Shown: positions 1 through 9,100 of the stretch, one piece after another
How positions within the stretch are numbered: the stretch's first letter is position 1
Layout: every line of letters begins with the position of its first letter
Notes under the pieces: model-generated
What the model was told of the DNA's origin: nothing
Database searches by the model: none
What the model saw: only the letters and a program-made list of their open reading frames with translations
Program-made: the position numbers and the translations under genes
Assembly: GCF_009372235.1 (NCBI RefSeq)
Contig: NZ_SULL01000006.1
Coordinates: 310,001 to 374,000 of the forward strand
Source: Dickeya oryzae
GTDB lineage: Bacteria; Pseudomonadota; Gammaproteobacteria; Enterobacterales; Enterobacteriaceae
Length of the DNA stretch: 64,000 bases
Direction: 5' to 3'

Positions 1-335
1 CAAGGCAGGCCGTCCTTTTGCTGGGGAGAAGGCCACCAGTATGCCGCCAGACTCAGATAGTCGTGACGGTCACCCCCCGGCGGTATTGAAAGTTTTTGAG
101 TAACCGTCAGGTCAGGTTTTTTCATCGCGCTGTCCGCTGCCCGCAACAATTGCTGATAAGCAAGTTGCCGCTGTGCCGGTACCGTCTGATTGCGCAATCG
201 CTGTTTTACCTGAGCAAGACTATCCGCATGCAAAAATACATAAGCAGAATTATCGTTTTTGACAGAAGCGGCGTCGGCAGACACCATCAGTCCCCCCAGC
301 AACAGCGATATCAAAAAAGCCATGCCATACCGCAT
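1..335 (-). CDS. Secreted alginate-lyase-like protein, N-terminal fragment
   Basis: The gene runs off the left edge; only about 111 N-terminal codons are present. It begins at an ATG preceded by a GGAG ribosome site. Residues 1-23 form a signal peptide (charged start, run of Leu/Ile, Ala-rich end), so the product should go to the periplasm or outside. Near the edge the protein reads HDYLSLAAYWWPSP followed by GLPW, which resembles the DYxSLAPYxWPnP...GLPY segment typical of alginate lyase family proteins (Pfam Alginate_lyase, PF05426). These enzymes cleave uronate polysaccharides by beta-elimination. The substrate cannot be told from the fragment. The open frame is intact to the edge. It lies downstream of mtgA on the same strand but with its own ribosome site. 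Confidence 0.7.
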   Translation of the reverse strand, partial: MRYGMAFLISLLLGGLMVSADAASVKNDNSAYVFLHADSLAQVKQRLRNQTVPAQRQLAYQQLLRAADSAMKKPDLTVTQKLSIPPGGDRHDYLSLAAYWWPSPQQKDGLP

Positions 336-427
336 CTTCTATCTCCATTCAGGCTGTTATAATTTCCGAACAGGCCCCTGAAAACGGAAACGGCCTGAGA
401 AAAACACCTGCCGGTTAATCAGGTTTG

Positions 428-1177
428 TTAATAGAGTTTATTCGCTTCCAGAAAGTGCTCTGCGCCGATCCGACCCATTTGACGCAAGATCCATTGCTGG
501 CGTCGTATGACATAACCCGTGGGCTTATTGACGCGATAACGGATAGGATTCGGCAACACTGCCGCCAACAACGCCGCTTCTGACGCTGTTAACCGGCTCG
601 CCGGTTTATTAAAAAATTGCCGCGAGGCCGCTTCAATACCAAAAATTCCAGGCCCGAACTCAGCAATATTCAGGTAAACCGTCAGAATACGACGCTTAGT
701 CCACACCAGTTCCATCGCAACCGTCAAACCAGCTTCAAGGCCTTTACGCAACCAACTGCGCCCATCCCATAACAAGAGATTTTTTACTGTCTGCTGCGAC
801 AACGTCGATGCGCCGCGAATACGGTTTTCATACTGCTCGTTATGTTTGAGTGCCGCCGAAATCGCATCGAAATCGAACCCCCAATGCTGGGGAAATTTCT
901 GATCTTCTGCGGCAATCACGGCCAGGGGCGCGACAGCGGCAATGTCATCCATCGCAACCCAATCAGAATGGGCCACATAGCTGAAATCACCACTCAACCA
1001 GGCGCTAAGTTGCCTGTCGACCATCACGGCGGAAAAAGGGACCGGCAAAAACGCAAACAGCAGAATTGCCGCCAGCCATATGGCGACGACACCCAGTAAG
1101 ATACGCCCCACCCAGCGACGTATCGAAACAGCCATGCGTGCCAATCCCCCTTTCTCTGGACGCCCGCCTTGCCTCAT
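428..1177 (-). CDS. mtgA: Monofunctional biosynthetic peptidoglycan transglycosylase
   Basis: MtgA polymerises lipid II into glycan strands at the inner membrane. It has one membrane segment (about residues 22-44) and a GT51 domain. The catalytic Glu lies in [14 protein letters not shown] (Glu91), and the [15 protein letters not shown] and YLNIAEFG motifs of the family follow. Length is 249 residues from an ATG that overlaps the elbB stop codon (ATGA), against about 242 in E. coli. An alternative ATG at 1135 has an AGGGGGA element upstream and would give 235 residues; sequence alone does not settle the choice. It sits directly after elbB and is probably co-transcribed with it. Confidence 0.93.
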   Translation of the reverse strand: MRQGGRPEKGGLARMAVSIRRWVGRILLGVVAIWLAAILLFAFLPVPFSAVMVDRQLSAWLSGDFSYVAHSDWVAMDDIAAVAPLAVIAAEDQKFPQHWGFDFDAISAALKHNEQYENRIRGASTLSQQTVKNLLLWDGRSWLRKGLEAGLTVAMELVWTKRRILTVYLNIAEFGPGIFGIEAASRQFFNKPASRLTASEAALLAAVLPNPIRYRVNKPTGYVIRRQQWILRQMGRIGAEHFLEANKLY

Positions 1178-1830
1178 TCAGCCAGTTCCAAAACACGTGC
1201 CACCAGTTTCTCAATTCCGCTGGCCGCTTCGCTAATCGAGTTAGCCAGCATATAGGCCGGCGTCGTCACAACCTTGTGTGCAACGTCAACAACAATGTCA
1301 TCCACCGGGCATTCAACATGTACACCACCCATCGCTTCTATCACCTGAGCGGCTCCCATATCGTTACCAATTGTAAGCCGCACAGAGGTATCGAGTAGCT
1401 TTGGTAACATGGCCGGCGCGATGCAAATGAAGCCAATTGGTTTATTTTTCTTATGAATTTCACGTGTCAGTATTTTCAGCTCTTTATCAATCTTGCAGTC
1501 CGCCCCACGGGTGGCAAAATCACTCAAATTTTTTGCTGCACCGAATCCGCCAGGCACAATCAGCGCATCAAGCTGTTGGGGATCGGCACTGGATAGTGGA
1601 TGGATTTTTCCGCGTGCAATACGCGCCGACTCCGCTAAAACATTGCGTTTCTCACCACTCACCTCACCGTTCAAGTGATTAACAACGTGCAGCTGTTCTT
1701 TATCCGGCGCAAAGCAGACAGCTTCTGCACCAGCGCGATCGATTGCAAGCAGAGTCAAGACAGCTTCGTGAATTTCTGAACCATCATAAACACCACACCC
1801 ACAGAGTACGACGCCCACTTTTTTCATCAA
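1174..1830 (-). CDS. elbB: Isoprenoid biosynthesis-associated protein / glyoxalase ElbB (DJ-1/PfpI family)
   Basis: The protein is a DJ-1/PfpI-family member whose E. coli homologue has glyoxalase activity on small dicarbonyls and was first linked to isoprenoid synthesis; its main physiological role is uncertain. The start [22 protein letters not shown] and the conserved [12 protein letters not shown] and FICIAPAML segments match ElbB throughout; the Cys in the latter is the usual nucleophile-elbow position. Length, 218 residues, is as expected (217). An AGGA ribosome site lies 7 nt before the first of two tandem ATGs. Its end overlaps the start of mtgA by 4 nt, suggesting translational coupling. 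Confidence 0.94.
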   Translation of the reverse strand: MMKKVGVVLCGCGVYDGSEIHEAVLTLLAIDRAGAEAVCFAPDKEQLHVVNHLNGEVSGEKRNVLAESARIARGKIHPLSSADPQQLDALIVPGGFGAAKNLSDFATRGADCKIDKELKILTREIHKKNKPIGFICIAPAMLPKLLDTSVRLTIGNDMGAAQVIEAMGGVHVECPVDDIVVDVAHKVVTTPAYMLANSISEAASGIEKLVARVLELAE

Positions 1831-1909
1831 TTATTCCTCATTTCATTACATCAACTAATTGATTTTTTGATTGACAAACACTAATCTACATCACACATTT
1901 TAATGATTC

Positions 1910-1940
1910 TTGTAACAAACAGCGCCATATTTGCTATGGT
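1910..1940 (+). promoter_or_regulatory. Putative ArcZ promoter
   Basis: An extended -10 element, TGCTATGGT (1932-1940), precedes the sRNA region, with a TTGTAA -35 candidate at 1910-1915. The 19-bp spacer is long, but the TGn extension may compensate. In E. coli the arcZ promoter is repressed by ArcA; I did not identify a convincing ArcA box here. Confidence 0.5.
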
Positions 1941-1946
1941 GTGTGT

Positions 1947-2074
1947 TGCCAGATGATGGGATTTCAAAAACGCTTGCGTACCAATGACATCTGAGAGCGA
2001 ACGCAGGTGTACCACTTTCCCTGGTGTTGGCGCATAATTCGCGCACCCCGGCTTCGGTCGGGGTCATTTTTTTT
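1947..2074 (+). ncRNA. arcZ: ArcZ small regulatory RNA
   Basis: ArcZ is an Hfq-dependent sRNA that in E. coli activates rpoS translation and represses flhDC and others, and is encoded between elbB and arcB opposite arcB. This window has the same position and orientation. The seed region TTTCCCTGGTGTTGGCGCA (2017-2035) is essentially identical to the processed E. coli form, and it is followed by CGCGCACCCCGG, a GC hairpin and a U-tract. The 5' half is diverged, so the 5' end is only estimated from the -10 element. The terminator overlaps the last codons of arcB on the other strand. Confidence 0.93.
2044..2074 (+). terminator. ArcZ Rho-independent terminator
   Basis: The hairpin pairs ACCCCG with CGGGGT around GCTTCGGT and is followed after CA by eight T residues. 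The T-run is on the plus strand only, so it serves ArcZ, not arcB. Confidence 0.93.
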
Positions 2075-4403
2075 CAGCCTCCGAAACCCAGTTTTTCAAT
2101 ACCTGCACATCCTGTTGCCAGTCGTGTTTCAACTCGTCAATCCATTCCTGTACGTTGTCCCACCATGCAGGTAATGTCGTGGTCTGAATCTGTTGCGCAA
2201 CCTGTTGCAGATGTTTAAGCCCTACCGAACCCGCGGCCCCTTTGATTTTGTGCCCTTCTTCGGCGATGCCTTTCTGATCACGGGCAGTCATGTTGGAGTC
2301 CAGTATCGCCAGATAACCGGGCATCATCTGTTCAAACATGGCCAGGCTCTGGTGAATCAGTTTCGGTCCCACCAGCGTCAGGTACTGTTCCAGCATCGGC
2401 ACATCCAGAATACGATCATGCAACGACCCGGTATCCACCACCGTGGCTTCCTGTTCCGGTTGCGCATGATGATCCCAGTATTGCTGAATAACGGCGGTCA
2501 GCGCCGGCACCGCCAGCGGTTTACTCAGTACGTCGTCCATGCCCGCATCCAGATACTCTTTTTTATCTTTGAGTACGTTCGCCGTCAGCGCGACCAGCGG
2601 CGGCATCGACTGCCCGGCATAGCGCTCACGCAGACGGCGCGCCACATCAAGCCCGGTCATGTCCGGCAACTGGATATCCAACAGCACCAAATCGAACTCA
2701 TCGGGATCGAACATGTCGAGCGCGGCCTGCCCGGTCATCGCCACATCGACGCTGCTACCCAATTTTTCCAATACCGAACGCGCCACTACGACGTTCAGCT
2801 CGATATCTTCAACCAACAGCACATGCAGCGCGGGCAGCGGCAGTTCATCCTGCTCATCGTCATCGGGTTCATCACTATCGCCCACAGGTGCCGTTACCGT
2901 CAGCGTAAAGCAGGAGCCTTTACCCAGCTCACTGGTGACGTGGATATCGCCGCCCATGCTCTGCGCCAGGCGTTTAGACACCGCCAGCCCGATACCGGTA
3001 CCAGTAGCCGGTTTACCGCCATGTTGATCTTTGACCTGGTAGTACATGGAGAAGATTTTCTCGAGCTCGTCGGCTGGAATCCCCATACCGGAGTCCTCCA
3101 CCTCAAAGCGCAGCCGATTGCTTTGTTCATGCCAGACCCGGACCACCACCCGGCCTTCTCGCGTGAATTTCACCGCGTTGCTAAGCAGATTCCACAGGAT
3201 CTGACGCAACCGGGTGCCGTCAGTAATGATGGTCTTCGGCAACGGCTGATGGAGCTCCATCTCAAGTTGCAGGCCTTTCGGCTGGGCCAGCAATCCACCG
3301 AGGTTCTCCAGATCCACCACAAAACCGACAAAATCCACCGGCTGATTATCCAGTTGAACCTTACGTCGTTCCTGTTTATCCATTTCGATGATGTCGTTGA
3401 AGATATTGCCAAGCGTAATGGCGCTGACGTGGATGGTTTTCAGGTATTTCTGCTGCTCGGCATCCAAATGGGTATCAAGCAGGATACGACTCAGACCGAC
3501 AATGCCGTTAAGCGGCGTACGCAGCTCGTGGCTGATTGTAGAGATGAAGGTGGTCTTTTCCCTGCTGGCGTTCTCCAACGCGTCCTGATAGCGCTTACGC
3601 TCCGTAATATCGCGACCAAACCCCATGAGCCCATGCCGTTTTCCCATTCGGTCGTAAAACGGCACCTTACGCAGTTCAAAACAGGCTTTGCGTCCATCCG
3701 GATAAACCAGCCACTGTTCATAGGTCAATGAAACGTTGTGACGAAACACCTTCTCATCCGTTTCCATGACTTTTTCAGCAATATCGGGGGGGTAAACATC
3801 TTTCGGCGTCAGGCCAATCAGTTGCTTCTGGCTTTTGCCTAGCAGCAGTTCCATTGCCCGGTTACAGCCGGAAAACTCTTTATTTTCATTACGGTAGTAG
3901 ACCAGATCTGGCGAGGCATCAAGAAAGGAGCGCAGCAGCGCCGATTGCTGCTCCAGTTCAACCTGCGCCTGCTCACGACGCGCCATTTCTTCGCGCAACC
4001 TGGAAACCATCAGCAATCGGGCTTCTTCCGCCTTGATACGATCGCTAATCTCCTGATTGAGCTGGCTGATGTTACCCTGTAGCTGTTCGTTCAGTTCCTG
4101 ATCGCGCTGGCGCATTTCTTCCAGTTTGGCCACCAGCCGGGACAGGCGCTGGCGAGACTCTTCAAGCTGTTCGACCACCACCGACAAAAAATAAACCGCC
4201 CAGGGCGTGATCAGTAAACCAAAGAAAATAGAACGCACTACGTCGATATTTTCCACCTTGCCGGTGAGCAACAGCGTCACCGCCATTTGTACCACCAGCG
4301 CCAGCAAAACCAGCGCCGAGGCCAGTAGCAGGGAAAACCGGACCAACCCCAATTTGACCATTAAATCAACGTAATACTGCGCCAACAGCCTGATTTGCCT
4401 CAT
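2064..4403 (-). CDS. arcB: Hybrid sensor kinase ArcB (aerobic respiration control)
   Basis: ArcB senses the quinone pool redox state and phosphorylates ArcA when oxygen is limiting. The 779-residue protein has two membrane segments (about 23-46 and 57-77), a coiled coil (78-155), a PAS domain (about 155-270), a histidine kinase core, a receiver and a C-terminal HPt domain. Phosphorelay residues sit at the E. coli positions: His292 in ISHELRTPLNG, Asp576 in DLVLLDIQLPD and His717 in EEGHKIKGAAGS. The two redox-active PAS cysteines, Cys180 and Cys241, are also present, so quinone-controlled silencing by disulfide bonds is expected. Its last two Lys codons are encoded opposite the U-tract of ArcZ. 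Confidence 0.98.
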   Translation of the reverse strand: MRQIRLLAQYYVDLMVKLGLVRFSLLLASALVLLALVVQMAVTLLLTGKVENIDVVRSIFFGLLITPWAVYFLSVVVEQLEESRQRLSRLVAKLEEMRQRDQELNEQLQGNISQLNQEISDRIKAEEARLLMVSRLREEMARREQAQVELEQQSALLRSFLDASPDLVYYRNENKEFSGCNRAMELLLGKSQKQLIGLTPKDVYPPDIAEKVMETDEKVFRHNVSLTYEQWLVYPDGRKACFELRKVPFYDRMGKRHGLMGFGRDITERKRYQDALENASREKTTFISTISHELRTPLNGIVGLSRILLDTHLDAEQQKYLKTIHVSAITLGNIFNDIIEMDKQERRKVQLDNQPVDFVGFVVDLENLGGLLAQPKGLQLEMELHQPLPKTIITDGTRLRQILWNLLSNAVKFTREGRVVVRVWHEQSNRLRFEVEDSGMGIPADELEKIFSMYYQVKDQHGGKPATGTGIGLAVSKRLAQSMGGDIHVTSELGKGSCFTLTVTAPVGDSDEPDDDEQDELPLPALHVLLVEDIELNVVVARSVLEKLGSSVDVAMTGQAALDMFDPDEFDLVLLDIQLPDMTGLDVARRLRERYAGQSMPPLVALTANVLKDKKEYLDAGMDDVLSKPLAVPALTAVIQQYWDHHAQPEQEATVVDTGSLHDRILDVPMLEQYLTLVGPKLIHQSLAMFEQMMPGYLAILDSNMTARDQKGIAEEGHKIKGAAGSVGLKHLQQVAQQIQTTTLPAWWDNVQEWIDELKHDWQQDVQVLKNWVSEAEKK

Positions 4404-4541
4404 AACAGTGTTCCTTAGTCGTCAACACGCAAATCATACCGTAAAAAAATCATGTGCGTGGTAAATGAGCGGTCGATTTGCGAGCCGCCACGAAGATGAG
4501 AGTGTCGGGTAATGAGAATATTGGTAATACGTGTGTCGAAT

Positions 4542-5486
4542 TTAGCGTGTCAAATAATGAAACGGCTGCCCCAACGCGGAACCTTGCGTCCCATGCTGTT
4601 GCAGGTAATCGTGAATGCCGACCATGCCTGTCCAACGGTTTTCGCACCACAATGGAGCCAGTAGCGTCGGACGCCGTGCGCTGGCAGAAATACGGTGGTA
4701 AACAATATCGGGCGGGGTGTGACGAATCATCTCACTGGCAATCGCCACATAATGCTCCAGCGGCAAGGCTGTCAGTCGGCCCGCTTGCCAGGCTTTCGCC
4801 ATCACGCTGCCAGTCACAATATGCAGCGGATGCAATTTAATCCCCTCGACACCGGTTTCAACGACGCGCTGCAACGTCGACAGACAATGTTCGTCGCGCT
4901 CACCGGGCAGGCCGACAATCAGGTGGCTGCACACTTTCAGCCCTCTGGCACGGGCACGCTGTGCCGTCTGTTGGTAGCAGGCGAAATCATGCCCGCGATT
5001 GATGCGCCGTAATGTCCGGTCATGGGCGCTTTGCAATCCCAACTCCAGCCAGACTTCATACCCTTGCCCATGGTAGTCAGCCAGCAAGTCCAGCACCGTA
5101 TCCGGTACACAATCCGGCCGGGTGCCGACGCATAACCCCACAATGTCAGCCTGCGCCAGCGCCTGCCGGTACATGGACGCCAGTACCTGCACTTCGGCGT
5201 AAGTGCTGGTATACGCCTGAAAATAGGCCAGATAGCGGCTTGCACGGTTGACCTTGCCAGCCTGTGTCGCTAATTGCTCGGCGATACTGCGCTGTTGCAT
5301 CTGTTCATCCGCAAATGACGCCACATTGCAGAAAGTACAACCACCCCGCCCCAGCGTGCCGTCGCGATTTGGACAGCTAAATCCCCCGTGTAACGTCAAT
5401 TTATGGATTTTTTCTCCATAACGACGCTGAAGATCCCCACCAAACATATTGATTAATTTTTGCAATTGCATATTCTGATTCTTCAT
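4542..5486 (-). CDS. yhcC: Radical SAM protein YhcC (TIGR01212 family)
   Basis: A radical-SAM enzyme of unknown substrate. The 314-residue product has the cluster-binding cysteines at Cys38, Cys50 and Cys53 (CPNRDGTLGRGGCTFC), the CX12-like spaced variant of CxxxCxxC seen in this family, and later SAM-barrel motifs such as ELGLQSAHDRTL and HLIVGLPGE. It lies between arcB and the divergent gltB, as in E. coli. The gap to arcB is 138 bp, so arcB may have its own promoter. Family assignment is firm; molecular function is not known. Confidence 0.93.
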   Translation of the reverse strand: MKNQNMQLQKLINMFGGDLQRRYGEKIHKLTLHGGFSCPNRDGTLGRGGCTFCNVASFADEQMQQRSIAEQLATQAGKVNRASRYLAYFQAYTSTYAEVQVLASMYRQALAQADIVGLCVGTRPDCVPDTVLDLLADYHGQGYEVWLELGLQSAHDRTLRRINRGHDFACYQQTAQRARARGLKVCSHLIVGLPGERDEHCLSTLQRVVETGVEGIKLHPLHIVTGSVMAKAWQAGRLTALPLEHYVAIASEMIRHTPPDIVYHRISASARRPTLLAPLWCENRWTGMVGIHDYLQQHGTQGSALGQPFHYLTR

Positions 5487-5759
5487 TTCACAAAAAATCA
5501 GCCTACCTTTCTCGCCCGTTAACGGCGATGACCCCGATCAATACGCTCCGGTTTATGCAGCTGCATGTTTATTCGTTTTTAATGAAAATAAAATCACATT
5601 ATTCCTGATTAATTTTTCTTATCCGCGAGGTTCATTCCATTAAAAGATGACCATAAAATGAAAACAGTGTCATAAAGTAAAAAAAAGACACGAAACAGAA
5701 TAAGATGCCACAAACTAAGACTATCTCAGCATGCAGCCATAAAAACCCGCTATTAGCAT

Positions 5760-5775
5760 AGTGATACAGCTCACA
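5760..5775. promoter_or_regulatory. CRP-like operator upstream of gltB
   Basis: AGTGATACAGCTCACA matches TGTGA-N6-TCACA at nine of the ten conserved positions. Crp is reported to bind upstream of gltBDF in E. coli, which fits; the site here is far (about 410 bp) from the gltB start codon. It may also act on yhcC, whose start is about 275 bp away. Confidence 0.55.
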
Positions 5776-5885
5776 GTTCAACCTATCCCCTGCTCCTGCC
5801 AACATCTTCTTTTTATTAATTAAATCCTTTTATTTCATGAGCATAAGCAAATATTATCCCTAAAGTGCCTGCCCGCCATGGGTAT

Positions 5886-5914
5886 TTGACCTGAACAGGG
5901 TTTCTCGCTAATTT
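5886..5914 (+). promoter_or_regulatory. Candidate gltB promoter
   Basis: TTGACC (5886-5891) and TAATTT (5909-5914) are spaced by 17 bp. The -35 is good and the -10 is poor (3 of 6). It would give a leader of about 265 nt. This is the best pair I found by eye, not a confirmed start. Confidence 0.3.
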
Positions 5915-6186
5915 GGGAATCCGCTGGAAGATTTCCTGACGAGTGAATGTCTCGTCATATTTATGCAGTAAGAAGAAGACTCCCTCATCAAGCAAGTCAC
6001 ATCACTTGTGATACCTTACGAGAGGCCAGATAAAAGAGAGCGGCGCACACCACTGATGTCTTATTGGCGCAGTGAAGGGGTCGCTCGCGGTTAGCGTGCG
6101 GTTAACGCGTTATTTACGCAGCCCATTCTGGCAGTGAGGTTGTCGATTGAGGACGTCATACAGAGCCTGGGGAGGTTCACTGAGAT

Positions 6187-9100
6187 ATGTTGTACGATGC
6201 ATCCCATGAAAGAGACAACTGTGGTTTCGGATTGATCGCCCATATAGAAGGTGAACCGAGCCATAAAGTCGTGCGCACGGCAATCCACGCCCTGGCACGC
6301 ATGCAGCACCGTGGTGCGATTCTTGCCGATGGCAAGACCGGCGATGGATGCGGTTTATTACTCCAGAAACCCGATCGTTTCTTCCGTCTGGTTGCCGAAG
6401 AGCAAGGCTGGCGGTTAGCGAACAATTACGCGGTCGGTATGTTGTTCCTCAGCCGGGATGAAGAGAAAGCCCGTGCCACGCGTCGGATTGTAGAAGAAGA
6501 ACTGCAGAATGAGACGTTATCCGTACTGGGCTGGCGCGAAGTCCCGACCAACCCAGACGTGCTGGGTGAAATCGCCCTATCTTCCCTGCCGTGCATCGAA
6601 CAGATTTTCGTTAACGCGCCGGCAGGCTGGCGTCCACGTGATATGGAACGCCGTCTGTTTATGGCACGCCGCCGTATCGAGAAGCGCGTTCAGGATAAAG
6701 ACTTTTACGTTTGCAGCCTGTCCAATCTGGTGAATATCTATAAAGGTCTGTGCATGCCCACAGACTTGCCGCGATTTTATCTGGATCTGGCGGACTTGCG
6801 TATGGAATCAGCGATTTGTCTGTTCCATCAGCGCTTCTCCACCAACACGGTGCCACGCTGGCGTCTGGCCCAACCGTTCCGCTATCTGGCGCACAACGGT
6901 GAAATAAACACCATCACCGGTAACCGCCAGTGGGCTCGCGCTCGCGCTTACAAATTTAAAACTCCGCTGATCCCTGACCTGTTGGATGCCGCACCGTTTG
7001 TTGACGAAAGCGGGTCAGACTCCATGTCGCTGGATAACATGCTGGAACTGTTCCTCGCCGGTGGGATGGACATCGTACGTGCGATGCGTCTGCTGGTGCC
7101 ACCCGCCTGGCAGAACAACCCGAACATGGACCCAGAGCTGCGCGCTTTCTTCGATTTTAACTCCATGCATATGGAGCCGTGGGACGGCCCGGCTGGTCTG
7201 GTGCTGTCTGATGGACGTTACGCAGCCTGTAACCTTGACCGTAACGGCCTGCGCCCGGCGCGCTATGTCATCACCAAAGATAAGCTGATCACCTGTGCCT
7301 CCGAAGTGGGTATCTGGGATTACCAGCCTGACGAGGTGGTGGAAAAAGGCCGCGTCGGCCCCGGCGAACTGATGGTCATCGATACCCGTACCGGCCGTAT
7401 TCTGCATTCGACCGAAACCGACGACGACCTGAAAAGCCGCCATCCCTACAAAGAGTGGATGGAGAAAAACGTTAAACGGCTGGTGCCGTTCGAAGAATTA
7501 CCAGACGATCAGGTCGGTAGCCGGGAACTGGACAACGCGCTGCTGGAAACCTACCAGAAGCAGTTTGGTTATAGCTTTGAAGAGCTGGATCAGGTCATTC
7601 GCGTACTGGGTGAAAACGGTCAGGAAGCAACTGGCTCGATGGGGGATGATACCCCGTTCGCCGTGCTGTCGAGCCGTCCGCGTATCATTTATGATTATTT
7701 CCGCCAGCAGTTTGCGCAGGTAACCAACCCACCAATCGACCCGCTGCGCGAATCGCACGTGATGTCGCTCGCCACCTGTATCGGTCGCGAAATGAACGTA
7801 TTCTGCGAAGCCGAAGGGCAGGCTCATCGCCTGAGCTTCAAATCGCCGATCCTGCTCTACTCCGATTTCATTCAATTGATCAACCAGGATCCCGAGCACT
7901 ATCGCGCCGAGAAGATCGATATCACTTTCGATCCTAAGCAGCGTTCGTTGCAAGAGACCGTGGAAAAACTGTGTGACGAAGCGGAATACAAAGTCCGTGC
8001 CGGTGCGGTATTGCTGGTGCTGACCGACCGCGGTATCGCACAAGACCGTCTGCCAGTGCCAGCCCCCATGGCAGTAGGTGCGATTCAGGCTCGCCTGGTG
8101 GAAAAAAGCCTGCGCTGCGATGCCAACATCATCGTGGAAACCGGCAGTGCACGCGATCCGCACCACTTTGCCGTATTACTCGGCTTCGGCGCGACGGCGG
8201 TTTACCCATATCTGGCCTATGAGACACTGGCTGGTCTGGTTGATAACCACACCATCGACAAACCGTACCGTACCGTGATGCAGAACTACCGTAACGGCAT
8301 CAACAAAGGTCTGTACAAGATCATGTCCAAGATGGGGATCTCCACTATCGCCTCTTACCGCTGTTCGAAGCTGTTCGAAGCGGTGGGTCTGCATCAGGAT
8401 GTGTCATCCCGTTGCTTCCAGGGCGTAGTGAGCCGTATTGGCGGTGCCAGTTTCAGCGATTTTGAGCAGGACCTGCAAAACCTGTCCAAACGTGCCTGGC
8501 TCAAGCGCCAAAAACTCGATCAGGGTGGTCTGCTCAAATTCGTCTATGGCGGTGAATACCACGCCTACAACCCTGATGTGGTGAAAACACTGCAAACCGC
8601 GGTTCACAGCGGCAACTATCAGGATTACCAGCAGTACGCCAAACTGGTTAACGAGCGTCCGGCATCGATGCTGCGTGACCTGCTGGCAGTGCAACCTCAG
8701 GCAGGCTCAGCAATTCCGCTGGAACAGGTTGAGCCGGACTCTGAGCTGTTTAAACGCTTTGACACCGCCGCCATGTCTATCGGTGCCCTGAGCCCTGAAG
8801 CGCATGAATCGCTGGCAGAAGCCATGAACAGTCTGGGCGGCTTTTCCAACTCCGGTGAAGGCGGCGAAGACCCGGCGCGCTACGGCACCAATAAAGTGTC
8901 TCGTATCAAGCAGGTGGCTTCCGGTCGCTTTGGTGTGACCCCAGCCTATCTGGTCAATGCCGACGTTATTCAGATCAAAGTGGCGCAAGGTGCTAAACCG
9001 GGTGAAGGTGGTCAGTTACCAGGCGATAAAGTCACCCCGTATATCGCACGTCTGCGTTATTCCGTACCGGGCGTGACCCTGATTTCGCCACCGCCGCACC

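Larger units (their letters stand above)
5487..6186. other. 700-bp regulatory region between yhcC and gltB
   Basis: No conserved gene is seen. The left part (about 5560-5870) is AT-rich; the right part holds hairpins and the gltB leader. A perfect 7-bp stem, TGACGAG (5937-5943) with CTCGTCA (5951-5957), and a near-palindrome ATCACTTGTGAT (6001-6012) stand out. In E. coli the equivalent region binds Lrp, IHF, Crp and ArgR to set glutamate synthase level; a Crp-like site is listed separately. I could not assign Lrp sites because its consensus is too loose to call by eye. Confidence 0.6.

Noticed and set aside
371-397. Terminator after mtgA
   Set aside because: CAGGCC and GGCCTG can pair, but the sequence beyond the stem on the minus strand (TTCGGAAATT) has no proper T-run.
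2044-2074. ArcZ hairpin as an arcB terminator
   Set aside because: On the arcB strand the homopolymer is A before the stem, with no U-tract after it.
2193-3731. 512-codon open frame antisense to arcB
   Set aside because: arcB is certain on the other strand. The product is rich in His, Gln and Arg, as expected from the complement of a GC-rich gene, and has no recognisable domain.
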